Source of the DNA: Flavobacteriales bacterium
Lineage (GTDB): Bacteria; Bacteroidota; Bacteroidia; Flavobacteriales; UA16
Direction: 5' to 3'
Length of the DNA: 6,094 bases
Assembly: GCA_002683735.1 (NCBI GenBank)
Contig: NYTZ01000054.1
Location: 1-6,094 of the forward strand
A program made the position numbers and the translations under genes. The notes under the pieces were generated by a model. It made no database searches, was not told where the DNA came from, and was given only the letters and a program-made list of their open reading frames with translations. Shown here one piece after another: positions 1 through 6,094 of this stretch. The stretch's first letter is position 1; every line of letters starts with the position of its first letter.

Positions 1-287
1 TACAAGTCCAATCCATCCACTTCAAGGCCGACAGTGCCTTGGTCCGTTTCATCCAGGAAAAGCTCCAAAAGCTGACCTTGTTTCATCCGGGTATTCAGAC
101 GGCCGACGTTCACTTGCGTGTTGATCGGAACCACGAACGGGAGAACAAACGGGTAGAAGTGACCCTCGGTTTGCCCGGTCCTGACCTCCACAGTGGACGT
201 CGTGCGAGCAGTTTCGAGGAGGCCACCACAGACGCGGTGGAAGCCTTAAGACGACAGTTGGAAAAAGTTCGCGGCAAGGCGGCTTGA
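1..287 (+). CDS. hpf: Ribosome hibernation promoting factor, short form (HPF/RaiA family), 5'-truncated by window edge
   Basis: The reading frame is already open at the left edge (first whole codon at 3-5) and stops with TGA at 285-287, giving 94 visible residues. It begins QVQSIHFKADSALVRFIQEK, which matches the first strand and helix of the HPF/YfiA fold; probably only a few N-terminal residues are missing. A TTG at 39-41 is in frame but is internal, because recognisable family sequence lies upstream of it. The acidic/basic mix and the later SSFEEATTDAVEALRRQLEK helix fit the second helix of the beta-alpha-beta-beta-beta-alpha domain. Family members bind the 30S decoding region in stationary phase, block tRNA and mRNA sites, and help make inactive ribosomes. 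There is no C-terminal dimerisation domain, so this is the short type. In Bacteroidota hpf commonly precedes this tRNA-tuf cluster. A strong terminator follows 70 bp downstream. Confidence 0.9.
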   Translation, partial: QVQSIHFKADSALVRFIQEKLQKLTLFHPGIQTADVHLRVDRNHERENKRVEVTLGLPGPDLHSGRRASSFEEATTDAVEALRRQLEKVRGKAA

Positions 288-326
288 GCCGTTCGCGAAT
301 TGGGAGATAACAGAAGTTGACTCCCC

Positions 327-357
327 CTTGTAGCGAAGCTTTTCTGCACTACATTTG
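327..357 (+). promoter_or_regulatory. Bacteroidota-type promoter (-33/-7) for the tRNA-tuf operon
   Basis: CTTG at 327-330 is separated by exactly 19 nt from TACATTTG at 350-357. The consensus of the primary sigma factor in Bacteroidota is TTTG, 19-21 nt, TAnnTTTG, so the -7 box is a full match and the -33 box matches in three of four bases. Transcription would start about 5-7 nt after the -7 box, near 362-364, and lead into the boxA and first tRNA. It is the only good match to this consensus that I found on the + strand in the non-coding gaps of the window. The start site is inferred. Confidence 0.65.
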
Positions 358-384
358 CCCTCCCTAAAACGGGGAGGGCTTTTT
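357..384 (+). terminator. Intrinsic terminator of hpf
   Basis: GCCCTCCC (357-364) pairs perfectly with GGGAGGGC (372-379) around a 7-nt loop (TAAAACG), and five T follow at 380-384. An 8-bp GC-rich stem with a T run is a standard rho-independent terminator. It is placed to end the hpf transcript before the tRNA genes. Its first base is the last base of the putative -7 box, so a transcript begun at that promoter would lack most of the left arm and should not be terminated by it. Confidence 0.85.
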
Positions 385-391
385 ATGGCCC

Positions 392-404
392 TGTTCTTTG
401 ACAA
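392..404 (+). promoter_or_regulatory. boxA-like antitermination signal
   Basis: TGTTCTTTGACAA agrees at 11 of 13 positions with the boxA of E. coli rRNA operons (TGCTCTTTAACAA, recalled from memory). In RNA, boxA binds NusB-S10 and, with NusA and NusG, makes RNA polymerase resistant to termination on untranslated stable RNA. The position fits: it lies downstream of the inferred transcription start and ends one base before the 5' end of the first tRNA. Very similar TTCTTTGACA stretches are familiar upstream of Bacteroidota 16S genes. Function here is inferred from similarity and position. Confidence 0.55.
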
Positions 405-405
405 G

Positions 406-482
406 GCCGGTGTAGCTCAGTTGGCCAGAGCAGCTGATTTGTAATCAGCGGGTCGGGGGTTCGAATCCCTCCACCGGCTCCA
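406..482 (+). tRNA. tRNA-Thr (anticodon UGU)
   Basis: A full cloverleaf can be folded. Acceptor GCCGGTG (406-412) pairs with CACCGGC (472-478), the discriminator is T479, and CCA is encoded at 480-482. The anticodon stem GCTGA/TCAGC encloses loop TTTGTAA with anticodon TGT at 440-442, which reads ACA and probably other ACN codons. The T arm carries the usual TTCGAAT loop with a 5-bp stem containing one G-U pair. It is 77 nt with CCA and is the first gene of the tRNA-tuf transcript, directly after the boxA-like motif. Confidence 0.95.
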
Positions 483-506
483 TCACCGTCCACATGACCC
501 AAAAAG

Positions 507-589
507 GGGGGTACGCCGGAGTTGGAGAGCCGGGGCAGACTGTAAATCTGTTGTCTATGACTGAATAGGTTCGAATCCTATTACCCCCA
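507..589 (+). tRNA. tRNA-Tyr (anticodon GUA)
   Basis: Acceptor GGGGGTA (507-513) pairs with TACCCCC (582-588), with discriminator A589. The anticodon stem GCAGA/TCTGT encloses loop CTGTAAA with anticodon GTA at 542-544. A long variable arm follows the anticodon stem, as expected for bacterial class II tRNA-Tyr, which explains the 83-nt length. The next bases are CAA, so CCA is not encoded and must be added after transcription. Confidence 0.95.
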
Positions 590-596
590 CAAACAA

Positions 597-672
597 GCGG
601 AAGTAGCTCAGTTGGTAGAGCGTCAGCCTTCCAAGCTGAATGTCGCGAGTTCGAATCTCGTCTTCCGCTCCA
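597..672 (+). tRNA. tRNA-Gly (anticodon UCC)
   Basis: Acceptor GCGGAAG (597-603) pairs with CTTCCGC (662-668), the discriminator is T669, and CCA is encoded at 670-672. The anticodon stem TCAGC/GCTGA encloses loop CTTCCAA with anticodon TCC at 630-632, reading GGA and GGG. D arm (AGCTCAGTTGGTAGAGC) and T loop (TTCGAAT) are canonical. It lies only 7 nt after tRNA-Tyr, so the two must be cut from a common precursor. Confidence 0.95.
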
Positions 673-700
673 GGTCCGCCCAACGGGGCGACACCGTCAC

Positions 701-775
701 GCCGATGTAGCTCAGGGGTAGAGCGCTTCCTTGGTAAGGAAGAGGTCACGGGTTCAATTCCCGTCATTGGCTCCA
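701..775 (+). tRNA. tRNA-Thr (anticodon GGU)
   Basis: Acceptor GCCGATG (701-707) pairs with CATTGGC (765-771) with one G-U, the discriminator is T772, and CCA is encoded at 773-775. The anticodon stem CTTCC/GGAAG encloses loop TTGGTAA with anticodon GGT at 733-735, reading ACC and ACU. It is the second threonine isoacceptor of the cluster and the last tRNA before tuf, whose start codon is 46 nt downstream. Confidence 0.95.
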
Positions 776-821
776 TCGAAAGCACATCTTTATTTAACGT
801 AAACCTTAAACAACCACCAAA

Positions 822-2009
<1,188 letters not shown>

Positions 2010-2038
2010 GCCCCGGTTTTTAACTGACAACAACAGGG

Positions 2039-2070
2039 GAAAGAAGGTGCCCAACCGGGCATCTTCTTTC
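2039..2070 (+). terminator. Strong hairpin between tuf and tRNA-Trp (terminator or processing site)
   Basis: The 14-nt arm GAAAGAAGGTGCCC (2039-2052) pairs with GGGCATCTTCTTTC (2057-2070) around an AACC loop, with one G-U pair and no mismatch. The stem has an A-rich foot and a T-rich 3' arm, but no clean T run follows (next bases GCCGTC). It could be a partial terminator lowering expression of the downstream trpT-secE-nusG part relative to tuf, or an RNase cleavage point that separates tuf mRNA from the tRNA precursor. The structure is seen directly; its function is inferred. Confidence 0.5.
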
Positions 2071-2077
2071 GCCGTCT

Positions 2078-2150
2078 ACGGGCATAGCTCAATTGGTAGA
2101 GTAGCGGTCTCCAAAACCGTTGGTTGCAGGTTCGAGTCCTGCTGCCCGTG
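2078..2150 (+). tRNA. tRNA-Trp (anticodon CCA)
   Basis: Acceptor ACGGGCA (2078-2084) pairs with TGCCCGT (2143-2149), and discriminator G2150 is the one expected for bacterial tRNA-Trp. The anticodon stem GCGGT/ACCGT encloses loop CTCCAAA with anticodon CCA at 2111-2113. The T loop TTCGAGT and D arm AGCTCAATTGGTAGAGT are canonical. The next bases are CAA, so the 3' CCA is not encoded. It sits between tuf and secE, its usual place in Bacteroidota. Confidence 0.95.
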
Positions 2151-2165
2151 CAAAACCCCATCGAT

Positions 2166-2387
2166 ATGGCAAACGTCATCGAATATGTGAAGGACAGCTA
2201 CACCGAATTGGTGGAGCGCGTGACCTGGCCCGGCCCCAAGCAATTGCAGGAGGCGTCCGTGCTGGTGTTCGTCGCTTCCCTGGTCATTGCGGGCATCGTG
2301 TTCGCCATGGACTGGGCATTTGGTGTGAACAATGCTGACAGCCTCTGGCAAGGGGTCATCGGTATGATTTACACCTACGTCATTTGA
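2166..2387 (+). CDS. secE: Preprotein translocase subunit SecE
   Basis: This is a 73-residue protein of the single-span SecE type. SecE clamps SecY in the inner-membrane SecYEG channel that exports and inserts nascent proteins. An N-terminal amphipathic helix ([19 protein letters not shown]) is followed by the conserved hinge [13 protein letters not shown] at 19-31, then one hydrophobic span at about 32-52 ([21 protein letters not shown]) and a short C-terminal tail. ATG at 2166 is preferred, because starts further upstream fall inside tRNA-Trp. The gene begins 16 nt after that tRNA with no promoter visible, so it must share its transcript. The next gene, nusG, starts 15 nt after the stop; this secE-nusG pair is very widely conserved. 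Confidence 0.95.
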   Translation: MANVIEYVKDSYTELVERVTWPGPKQLQEASVLVFVASLVIAGIVFAMDWAFGVNNADSLWQGVIGMIYTYVI

Positions 2388-2401
2388 ACGGGGTCAAGAC
2401 C

Positions 2402-2953
2402 ATGAGTGAGATCGACAAGAAGTGGTACGTCGTGCGCGCCATCGGCGGGCAGGAGAACAAGGCCAAGGATTTCCTTGAGTCCGAGATCTCCGCGGCCGGC
2501 TTGTCCGACTACGTGGGTCAGATTTTGATTCCGACGGAGAAGGTGTTGCAAATCCGCAACGGCAAAAAGGTCACCAAGGAGCGGAACCACTTCCCGGGCT
2601 ATGTGTTCGTAGAATGCGCGCTGGTGGGTGAAGTACCACATGTTATCCGCAACACGCCGAGCGTCATCGGTTTTCTTGGCGCTGAGAAAAGAGGAGATCC
2701 GCTTCCACTGCGTGCCCACGAGGTGAGTCGCATGCTTGGACGGATGGATGAGTTGGCCGAGAGTGAGGAGGAATTGGCGATTCCATACAAGGTCGGGGAG
2801 ACCGTGAAGGTGGGCGATGGCCCATTCAACGGATTCCACGGCACCATCGAAGAAATCAACGAGGAGAAGCGCAAGCTGAAAGTGATGGTGAAGATTTTCG
2901 GAAGGAAGACCCCAGTCGAGCTGGGCTTCCTCCAAGTGGAGAAGGAGAGCTGA
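2402..2953 (+). CDS. nusG: Transcription elongation/antitermination factor NusG
   Basis: This 183-residue protein is of normal length for NusG, which binds the RNA polymerase clamp, suppresses pausing, and links transcription to the ribosome or to Rho. The NGN domain spans about 7-105 and begins [17 protein letters not shown]; it contains the hallmark FPGYVFV at 64-70. The KOW domain, about 130-181, holds [19 protein letters not shown] and ends with a conserved [10 protein letters not shown] strand. The ATG at 2402 is chosen over an in-frame TTG at 2384, which would overlap the secE stop and add six residues unlike the family. No Shine-Dalgarno is evident. NusG is also a partner in boxA-type antitermination, relevant to the motif upstream of the tRNAs. 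Confidence 0.97.
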   Translation: MSEIDKKWYVVRAIGGQENKAKDFLESEISAAGLSDYVGQILIPTEKVLQIRNGKKVTKERNHFPGYVFVECALVGEVPHVIRNTPSVIGFLGAEKRGDPLPLRAHEVSRMLGRMDELAESEEELAIPYKVGETVKVGDGPFNGFHGTIEEINEEKRKLKVMVKIFGRKTPVELGFLQVEKES

Positions 2954-3080
2954 AGCGAACGCTGAATCGAAGAGTTACTGAAACCAATCCAAACAAGGAA
3001 CAGCCAGGACGTCCCGTGCCCTGTCCCAGAATGCTTCCCTGGACACTGCGGCCGACCTGTTCATCATAAACAATAGATCC
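2954..3080 (+). promoter_or_regulatory. 127-nt leader of the rplK operon (candidate L1 control region)
   Basis: This gap is long compared with the other spacers of the r-protein cluster. In many bacteria the rplK leader contains an RNA mimic of the 23S L1-binding site, through which L1 represses rplK-rplA translation. Here I can only point to weak elements: CCAGG (3004-3008) could pair with CCTGG (3038-3042), and GTCCC occurs twice (3011-3015 and 3023-3027). I could not fold a convincing L1 motif, and I see no TAnnTTTG promoter box. The regulatory role rests on position. Confidence 0.25.
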
Positions 3081-3518
3081 ATGGCTAAAGAAGTCGCCAA
3101 GTTGGTCAAACTGCAAGTGAGAGGTGGCGCTGCCAACCCCTCACCGCCGGTTGGTCCTGCACTCGGTGCGGCGGGTGTGAACATCATGGAGTTTTGCAAG
3201 CAGTTCAATGGGCGTACCCAGGACAAGGCAGGCAAAGTTCTCCCGGTGGTCATCACGGTCTACAATGACAAGTCTTTCGACTTTATCATCAAGACCCCCC
3301 CTGCAGCAGTGCAACTCATGGAAGCCGCCAAAATCAAGAAGGGTTCTTCGGAATCCAACCGACAGAAGGTGGGCAAAGTGACGTGGGACCAAGTCCGCAC
3401 CATTGCAGAAGACAAGATGCCCGATCTCAATTGCTTCTCCATCGAATCCGCCATGAAGGTGGTCGCTGGAACGGCAAGGAGCATGGGGCTGAACGTGACC
3501 GGCGATTCGCCTTTCTGA
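3081..3518 (+). CDS. rplK: 50S ribosomal protein L11 (uL11)
   Basis: This 145-residue protein is full length for L11. L11 binds the GTPase-associated centre of 23S rRNA at the base of the L7/L12 stalk and takes part in EF-G action and in RelA activation. The N-terminal domain starts [20 protein letters not shown] and contains the proline-rich [10 protein letters not shown] at 20-29, the site of thiostrepton contact in the family. The C-terminal rRNA-binding domain ends with the signature [19 protein letters not shown] at about 121-139. ATG at 3081 gives the standard family start. It leads the r-protein cluster after a long leader and is followed 19 nt later by rplA. Confidence 0.98.
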   Translation: MAKEVAKLVKLQVRGGAANPSPPVGPALGAAGVNIMEFCKQFNGRTQDKAGKVLPVVITVYNDKSFDFIIKTPPAAVQLMEAAKIKKGSSESNRQKVGKVTWDQVRTIAEDKMPDLNCFSIESAMKVVAGTARSMGLNVTGDSPF

Positions 3519-3537
3519 TCGCCAATCATCAGACACA

Positions 3538-4233
3538 ATGGCAAAACTGACACGCAAACGCAAGGCCGCGCTCGACAAGTTCGACGTGGACGTAGCGTAC
3601 TCGCTTGACGAAGCAGCCGGCATCGTGAAGGAAATTTCCTCCACGACGTTCGATAGCTCCGTCGACCTCGCCGTCAGCCTCGGCGTGGATCCGCGCAAAG
3701 CCAACCAGATGGTGCGTGGCACGGTCTCCCTTCCTCACGGAAGCGGTAAGAACGTCCGCGTGCTCGTACTCTGCAATCCCGATAAGGAAGCGGAGGCCAA
3801 GGAGGCTGGAGCGGACCATGTTGGTCTCGATGAATATGTCGAGAAGATCAAAGGCGGATGGACCGATGTGGATGTGATCATCACGACCCCTCAAGTGATG
3901 GGCAAAGTGGGTGCCTTGGGCCGAGTTCTCGGACCCCGTGGCCTCATGCCCAACCCGAAATCGGGTACAGTCACGATGGATGTCGCGAAGGCCGTCCAAG
4001 ATGTTAAGGCGGGCAAGATCGATTTCAAGGTGGACAAGTACGGCATCATCCATGCTTCCGTCGGGAAGGTGAGTTTCTCCAAGGAGAAGCTCTCGGAGAA
4101 TGCCAACGAAGTCCTTCAGACCTTGATGCGCTTGCGCCCGTCTGCTGCGAAGGGCACCTACATCAAGAGCGTCTACATGAGCTCCACGATGTCCCCGGGT
4201 GTCCGGATTGAATCGAAGTCCCTCAACAGCTAA
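3538..4233 (+). CDS. rplA: 50S ribosomal protein L1 (uL1)
   Basis: This 231-residue protein has the usual length for L1, which forms the mobile stalk that guides deacylated tRNA out of the E site. It starts [16 protein letters not shown]. The signature region lies at about 120-144 ([21 protein letters not shown], then KSGTV) and contributes to rRNA binding. The end, [19 protein letters not shown], is typical. In several bacteria free L1 represses its own operon by binding the mRNA ahead of rplK. There is no Shine-Dalgarno before the ATG at 3538. It sits 19 nt after rplK and only 11 nt before rplJ. Confidence 0.98.
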   Translation: MAKLTRKRKAALDKFDVDVAYSLDEAAGIVKEISSTTFDSSVDLAVSLGVDPRKANQMVRGTVSLPHGSGKNVRVLVLCNPDKEAEAKEAGADHVGLDEYVEKIKGGWTDVDVIITTPQVMGKVGALGRVLGPRGLMPNPKSGTVTMDVAKAVQDVKAGKIDFKVDKYGIIHASVGKVSFSKEKLSENANEVLQTLMRLRPSAAKGTYIKSVYMSSTMSPGVRIESKSLNS

Positions 4234-4244
4234 TCCAGGTATCC

Positions 4245-4769
4245 ATGACACGCGAAGAGAAAAACCAAGCGATCACGGAGCTCCAGGAATTGCTGCAGGA
4301 CGCCAATGTGGTGTACCTGACGGATGCTTCGAGTCTGAATTCTGCCGACACGACGAAGTTGCGTGGAGAATGCTACAAGGCCGAAATCAAGATGCAAGTG
4401 GTGAAGAACACCCTGCTTCGCATTGCGATGGAGCGTACGGAAGGCCGTGAATACGGCGAGCTGTACGACGTGCTGAAAGGGCAAACCGCTCTGATGACGA
4501 GCACAGTGGGCAACGCGCCCGCCAAGCTCATCAAGGAGTTCCGCAAGAACAGTGAGCGTCCGACCCTGAAGGGCGCCTACGTCGAGGAAGCAGTGTACAT
4601 CGGTGACGACCAGCTGAAGGCCCTCACGGAGATCAAGAGCAAAGACGAGCTCCTCGGAGAACTCGTCGGCCTCCTCCAGAGCCCGATGCGCAACGTCCTC
4701 GGCGCACTGCAATCCAGTGGCAACACCATTTCCGGACTGGTCAAAGCACTTGGCGAACGCGAAGCTTGA
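4245..4769 (+). CDS. rplJ: 50S ribosomal protein L10 (uL10)
   Basis: This is a 174-residue protein. L10 is the stem of the stalk: its N-terminal domain binds 23S rRNA beside L11 and its C-terminal helix carries L7/L12 dimers. The start MTREEKNQAITELQELLQ and the core MQVVKNTLLRIAMER at about 50-64 are typical. A long C-terminal helix, about 158-173 (GNTISGLVKALGEREA), matches the L12-binding helix. Its length would suit two or three dimers, but I cannot fix the number. ATG at 4245 is only 11 nt past the rplA stop, so the separate L10-binding leader known from other bacteria has no room in the spacer. rplL follows after 48 nt. Confidence 0.97.
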   Translation: MTREEKNQAITELQELLQDANVVYLTDASSLNSADTTKLRGECYKAEIKMQVVKNTLLRIAMERTEGREYGELYDVLKGQTALMTSTVGNAPAKLIKEFRKNSERPTLKGAYVEEAVYIGDDQLKALTEIKSKDELLGELVGLLQSPMRNVLGALQSSGNTISGLVKALGEREA

Positions 4770-4817
4770 CTTTGACACCCCAACTCAACAAATAAGCAAA
4801 CCCCAATACATCATATC

Positions 4818-5198
4818 ATGGCTGATTTGAAAACCATGGCAGAAGAGCTGGTGAACCTGACCGTCAAGGAGGTGAACGAGCTCGCAGAAATCCTCAAGGA
4901 AGAGTATGGCATCGAGCCGGCAGCCGCCGCAGCCGTTGTCGCTGGTCCCGCCGCTGGCGGTGGCGAAGGCGGCGGTGGCGAGGAGAAGTCCGAGTTCGAC
5001 GTAATCCTCAAGTCCGCTGGTGGCTCCAAGCTCGCCGTCGTGAAGCTCGTCAAAGAGCTGACCGGCCAGGGCCTGAAGGAGGCCAAGGGCATCGTTGACG
5101 GCGCACCCGCCACCCTCAAGGAGGGCGTTGCCAAGGACGAGGCCGAGGCCCTCAAGACCCAACTCGAGGAAGCCGGAGCTGAGGTTGAGATCAAGTAA
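4818..5198 (+). CDS. rplL: 50S ribosomal protein L7/L12 (bL12)
   Basis: This 126-residue acidic protein is of normal length for L7/L12, the multicopy stalk protein that recruits EF-Tu, EF-G and other GTPases. The N-terminal dimerisation domain spans about 1-33. A flexible hinge, about 34-58, is rich in Ala and Gly ([20 protein letters not shown]). The C-terminal domain, from about 59 ([20 protein letters not shown]), includes the factor-binding helix [18 protein letters not shown] and ends [10 protein letters not shown]. The glycine-rich hinge is a little longer in glycine than the Ala/Pro hinges of many species, a lineage trait rather than damage. The ATG at 4818 is preceded by an A-rich spacer with no Shine-Dalgarno. 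Confidence 0.98.
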   Translation: MADLKTMAEELVNLTVKEVNELAEILKEEYGIEPAAAAAVVAGPAAGGGEGGGGEEKSEFDVILKSAGGSKLAVVKLVKELTGQGLKEAKGIVDGAPATLKEGVAKDEAEALKTQLEEAGAEVEIK

Positions 5199-5219
5199 GA
5201 TCACAACTCGCTGAATTTC

Positions 5220-5258
5220 AGAAGGTCAGGCTGGGCGCAGGTCCCGGTCTGACCTTCT
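5220..5258 (+). terminator. Hairpin between rplL and rpoB (attenuator or processing site)
   Basis: AGAAGGTCAG (5220-5229) pairs perfectly with CTGACCTTCT (5249-5258). The stem continues inward through a G-U pair (5230/5248) and CTGGG/CCCGG (5231-5235 with 5243-5247, one G-U), closing on a 7-nt loop, CGCAGGT. That is a continuous 16-bp helix. Only a weak T-rich tail (TCTTG) follows, so complete termination is unlikely. In E. coli the same place holds an attenuator and an RNase III site that keep RNA polymerase output below r-protein output; an analogous role here is inference. Confidence 0.6.
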
Positions 5259-5336
5259 TGTACCCCATATCGAGGGTGCGCCCCCAAAACCCACCTGCAC
5301 CGTCTGCGATTTGAACCCCTCCCAACAGCCGCCCCC

Positions 5337-6094
5337 ATGTTGACGCCCCAACTGCAGCAGCGACACTCTTTCGCCAGCACCACACCGGACCTCGCCTATC
5401 CGGATTTCCTTGACATCCAGCTCCGGTCCTTCCGCGAGTTCTTCCAGCTTGAAACCAAACCGGAAGACCGTGAGAGTGAAGGCCTGTTCAAGGTGTTCAA
5501 CGAGAACTTCCCCATCACGGACACGCGCAATCAGTTCGTGCTCGAGTTCCTCGATTACTTCATTGACCCCCCGCGTTACAGCATAGAAGAATGCATCGAA
5601 CGCGGCCTCACGCACAGCGTTCCGCTCAAGGCGAAGTTGAAACTGTATTGTACCGATCCGGAACACGAGGACTTCGAGACCATTGTCCAAGATGTGTACC
5701 TGGGCACCATTCCTTACATGACCCCCCGTGGCTCTTTCGTAGTCAACGGAGCGGAGCGGATCATCGTCAACCAGTTGCATCGTTCCCCGGGTGTATTCTT
5801 CGGCCAGAGCCGCCACGCCAACGGGACCAAGCTTTACAGTGCACGGATCATTCCGTTCAAGGGCAGCTGGATTGAATTCGCCACCGACATCAACAGCGTG
5901 ATGTATGCGTACATCGACCGGAAGAAGAAGCTTCCCGTCACCACGCTGCTTCGTTCCATCGGATACGAGTCTGACCGGGATATCCTCGGCATCTTCGACC
6001 TTGCCGAAGAGGTCAAGGTCTCCAAGGCTGGCGTGAAGCGCGTGTTGGGACGCCGCCTCGCCGCCCGTGTGTTGAAGACCTGGATCGAGGACTT
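5337..6094 (+). CDS. rpoB: DNA-directed RNA polymerase subunit beta, N-terminal part (cut by window edge)
   Basis: The frame is open from ATG 5337 to the right edge, giving 252 complete codons of a protein usually near 1,270 residues. The beta subunit forms one side of the RNA polymerase active-site cleft and is the rifampicin target. Visible landmarks include [20 protein letters not shown] at 21-40, [20 protein letters not shown] at 56-75, and the protrusion segment [20 protein letters not shown] at about 132-151, which contains the N-terminal rifampicin-associated region of the family. [10 protein letters not shown] and [20 protein letters not shown] then enter the lobe. The start [12 protein letters not shown] is the only ATG near the family start; no Shine-Dalgarno is seen and five C immediately precede it. 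The gene lies 138 nt after rplL behind a hairpin, and rpoC would be expected next. Confidence 0.97.
   Translation, partial: MLTPQLQQRHSFASTTPDLAYPDFLDIQLRSFREFFQLETKPEDRESEGLFKVFNENFPITDTRNQFVLEFLDYFIDPPRYSIEECIERGLTHSVPLKAKLKLYCTDPEHEDFETIVQDVYLGTIPYMTPRGSFVVNGAERIIVNQLHRSPGVFFGQSRHANGTKLYSARIIPFKGSWIEFATDINSVMYAYIDRKKKLPVTTLLRSIGYESDRDILGIFDLAEEVKVSKAGVKRVLGRRLAARVLKTWIED

Noticed and set aside
39..41. TTG as the start of hpf
   Set aside because: The frame continues upstream with clear HPF sequence (QVQSIHFKADSA), so the gene is simply cut by the window edge.
302..325. GGGAG/CTCCC hairpin (302-306 with 321-325) after hpf
   Set aside because: The stem is only 5 bp with a 14-nt loop and no T run; the adjacent hairpin at 357-379 is far stronger.
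397..400. TTTG in GTTCTTTGACA as a -33 promoter element
   Set aside because: A matching -7 box would fall inside tRNA-Thr and the start site would truncate it; the boxA reading fits better.
674..692. Small hairpin CGCCC-AACG-GGGCG between tRNA-Gly and tRNA-Thr
   Set aside because: The helix is 5 bp without a T run; it may help precursor folding, but nothing supports a terminator or gene.
2124..2165. Upstream in-frame start for secE inside tRNA-Trp
   Set aside because: These codons are tRNA sequence, and ATG 2166 gives the normal SecE N terminus.
2384..2401. TTG start for nusG overlapping the secE stop
   Set aside because: The six extra residues are not family-like, and ATG 2402 fits the usual NusG start.
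2375..5816. Long - strand open frames opposite nusG (2375-2935), rplK (3141-3722), rplA (3529-4251), rplJ (4230-4778) and rpoB (5226-5816)
   Set aside because: Each mirrors a well-identified + strand gene, has low-complexity or unfamiliar composition, and has no separate evidence for expression.

Overview
The window is a core translation/transcription locus from a bacterium of the Bacteroidota, probably a GC-rich Flavobacteriales-like lineage. I base this on several things. The order hpf - four tRNAs - tuf - tRNA-Trp - secE - nusG - rplKAJL - rpoB is the classical arrangement in that phylum. The EF-Tu and RpoB sequences read as Bacteroidota proteins. None of the genes has a clear Shine-Dalgarno sequence. 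The only convincing promoter matches the Bacteroidota -33/-7 consensus (TTTG...TAnnTTTG). By eye GC is about 55-60 %, so this is not one of the AT-rich flavobacteria; I cannot name a genus.

Layout: (1) 1-287, the 3' part of hpf, a ribosome hibernation factor cut by the left edge. (2) 288-405, a compact control region in which the intrinsic terminator of hpf abuts, by one shared base, a -7 promoter box, followed by a boxA-like antitermination motif ending just before the first tRNA. (3) 406-775, tRNA-Thr(UGU), tRNA-Tyr(GUA), tRNA-Gly(UCC) and tRNA-Thr(GGU). (4) 822-2009, tuf (EF-Tu), followed by an imperfect hairpin with a T run and a near-perfect 14-bp hairpin. (5) 2078-2953, tRNA-Trp(CCA), secE and nusG. 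(6) 3081-5198, ribosomal protein genes rplK, rplA, rplJ and rplL, with a 127-nt leader before rplK. (7) 5220-5258, a 16-bp hairpin between rplL and rpoB. (8) 5337-6094, the first 252 codons of rpoB, open at the right edge. All genes are on the + strand.

The genes serve one purpose, building and tuning the gene-expression machinery. The tRNAs and EF-Tu supply charged tRNA to the ribosome. L11, L1, L10 and L7/L12 form the two flexible stalks and the factor-binding region that EF-Tu docks on. NusG and RpoB belong to the transcription complex that NusG couples to the ribosome. SecE is part of the membrane channel for nascent proteins. HPF silences ribosomes when growth stops.

I see no mobile element, CRISPR array, phage gene or novel protein system; every coding region is a recognisable housekeeping gene with its expected motifs. 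What deserves a second look is the non-coding punctuation: the terminator/promoter/boxA cassette, the hairpins after tuf and after rplL, the missing room for an L10 leader, and the mixed presence of encoded CCA ends on the tRNAs.
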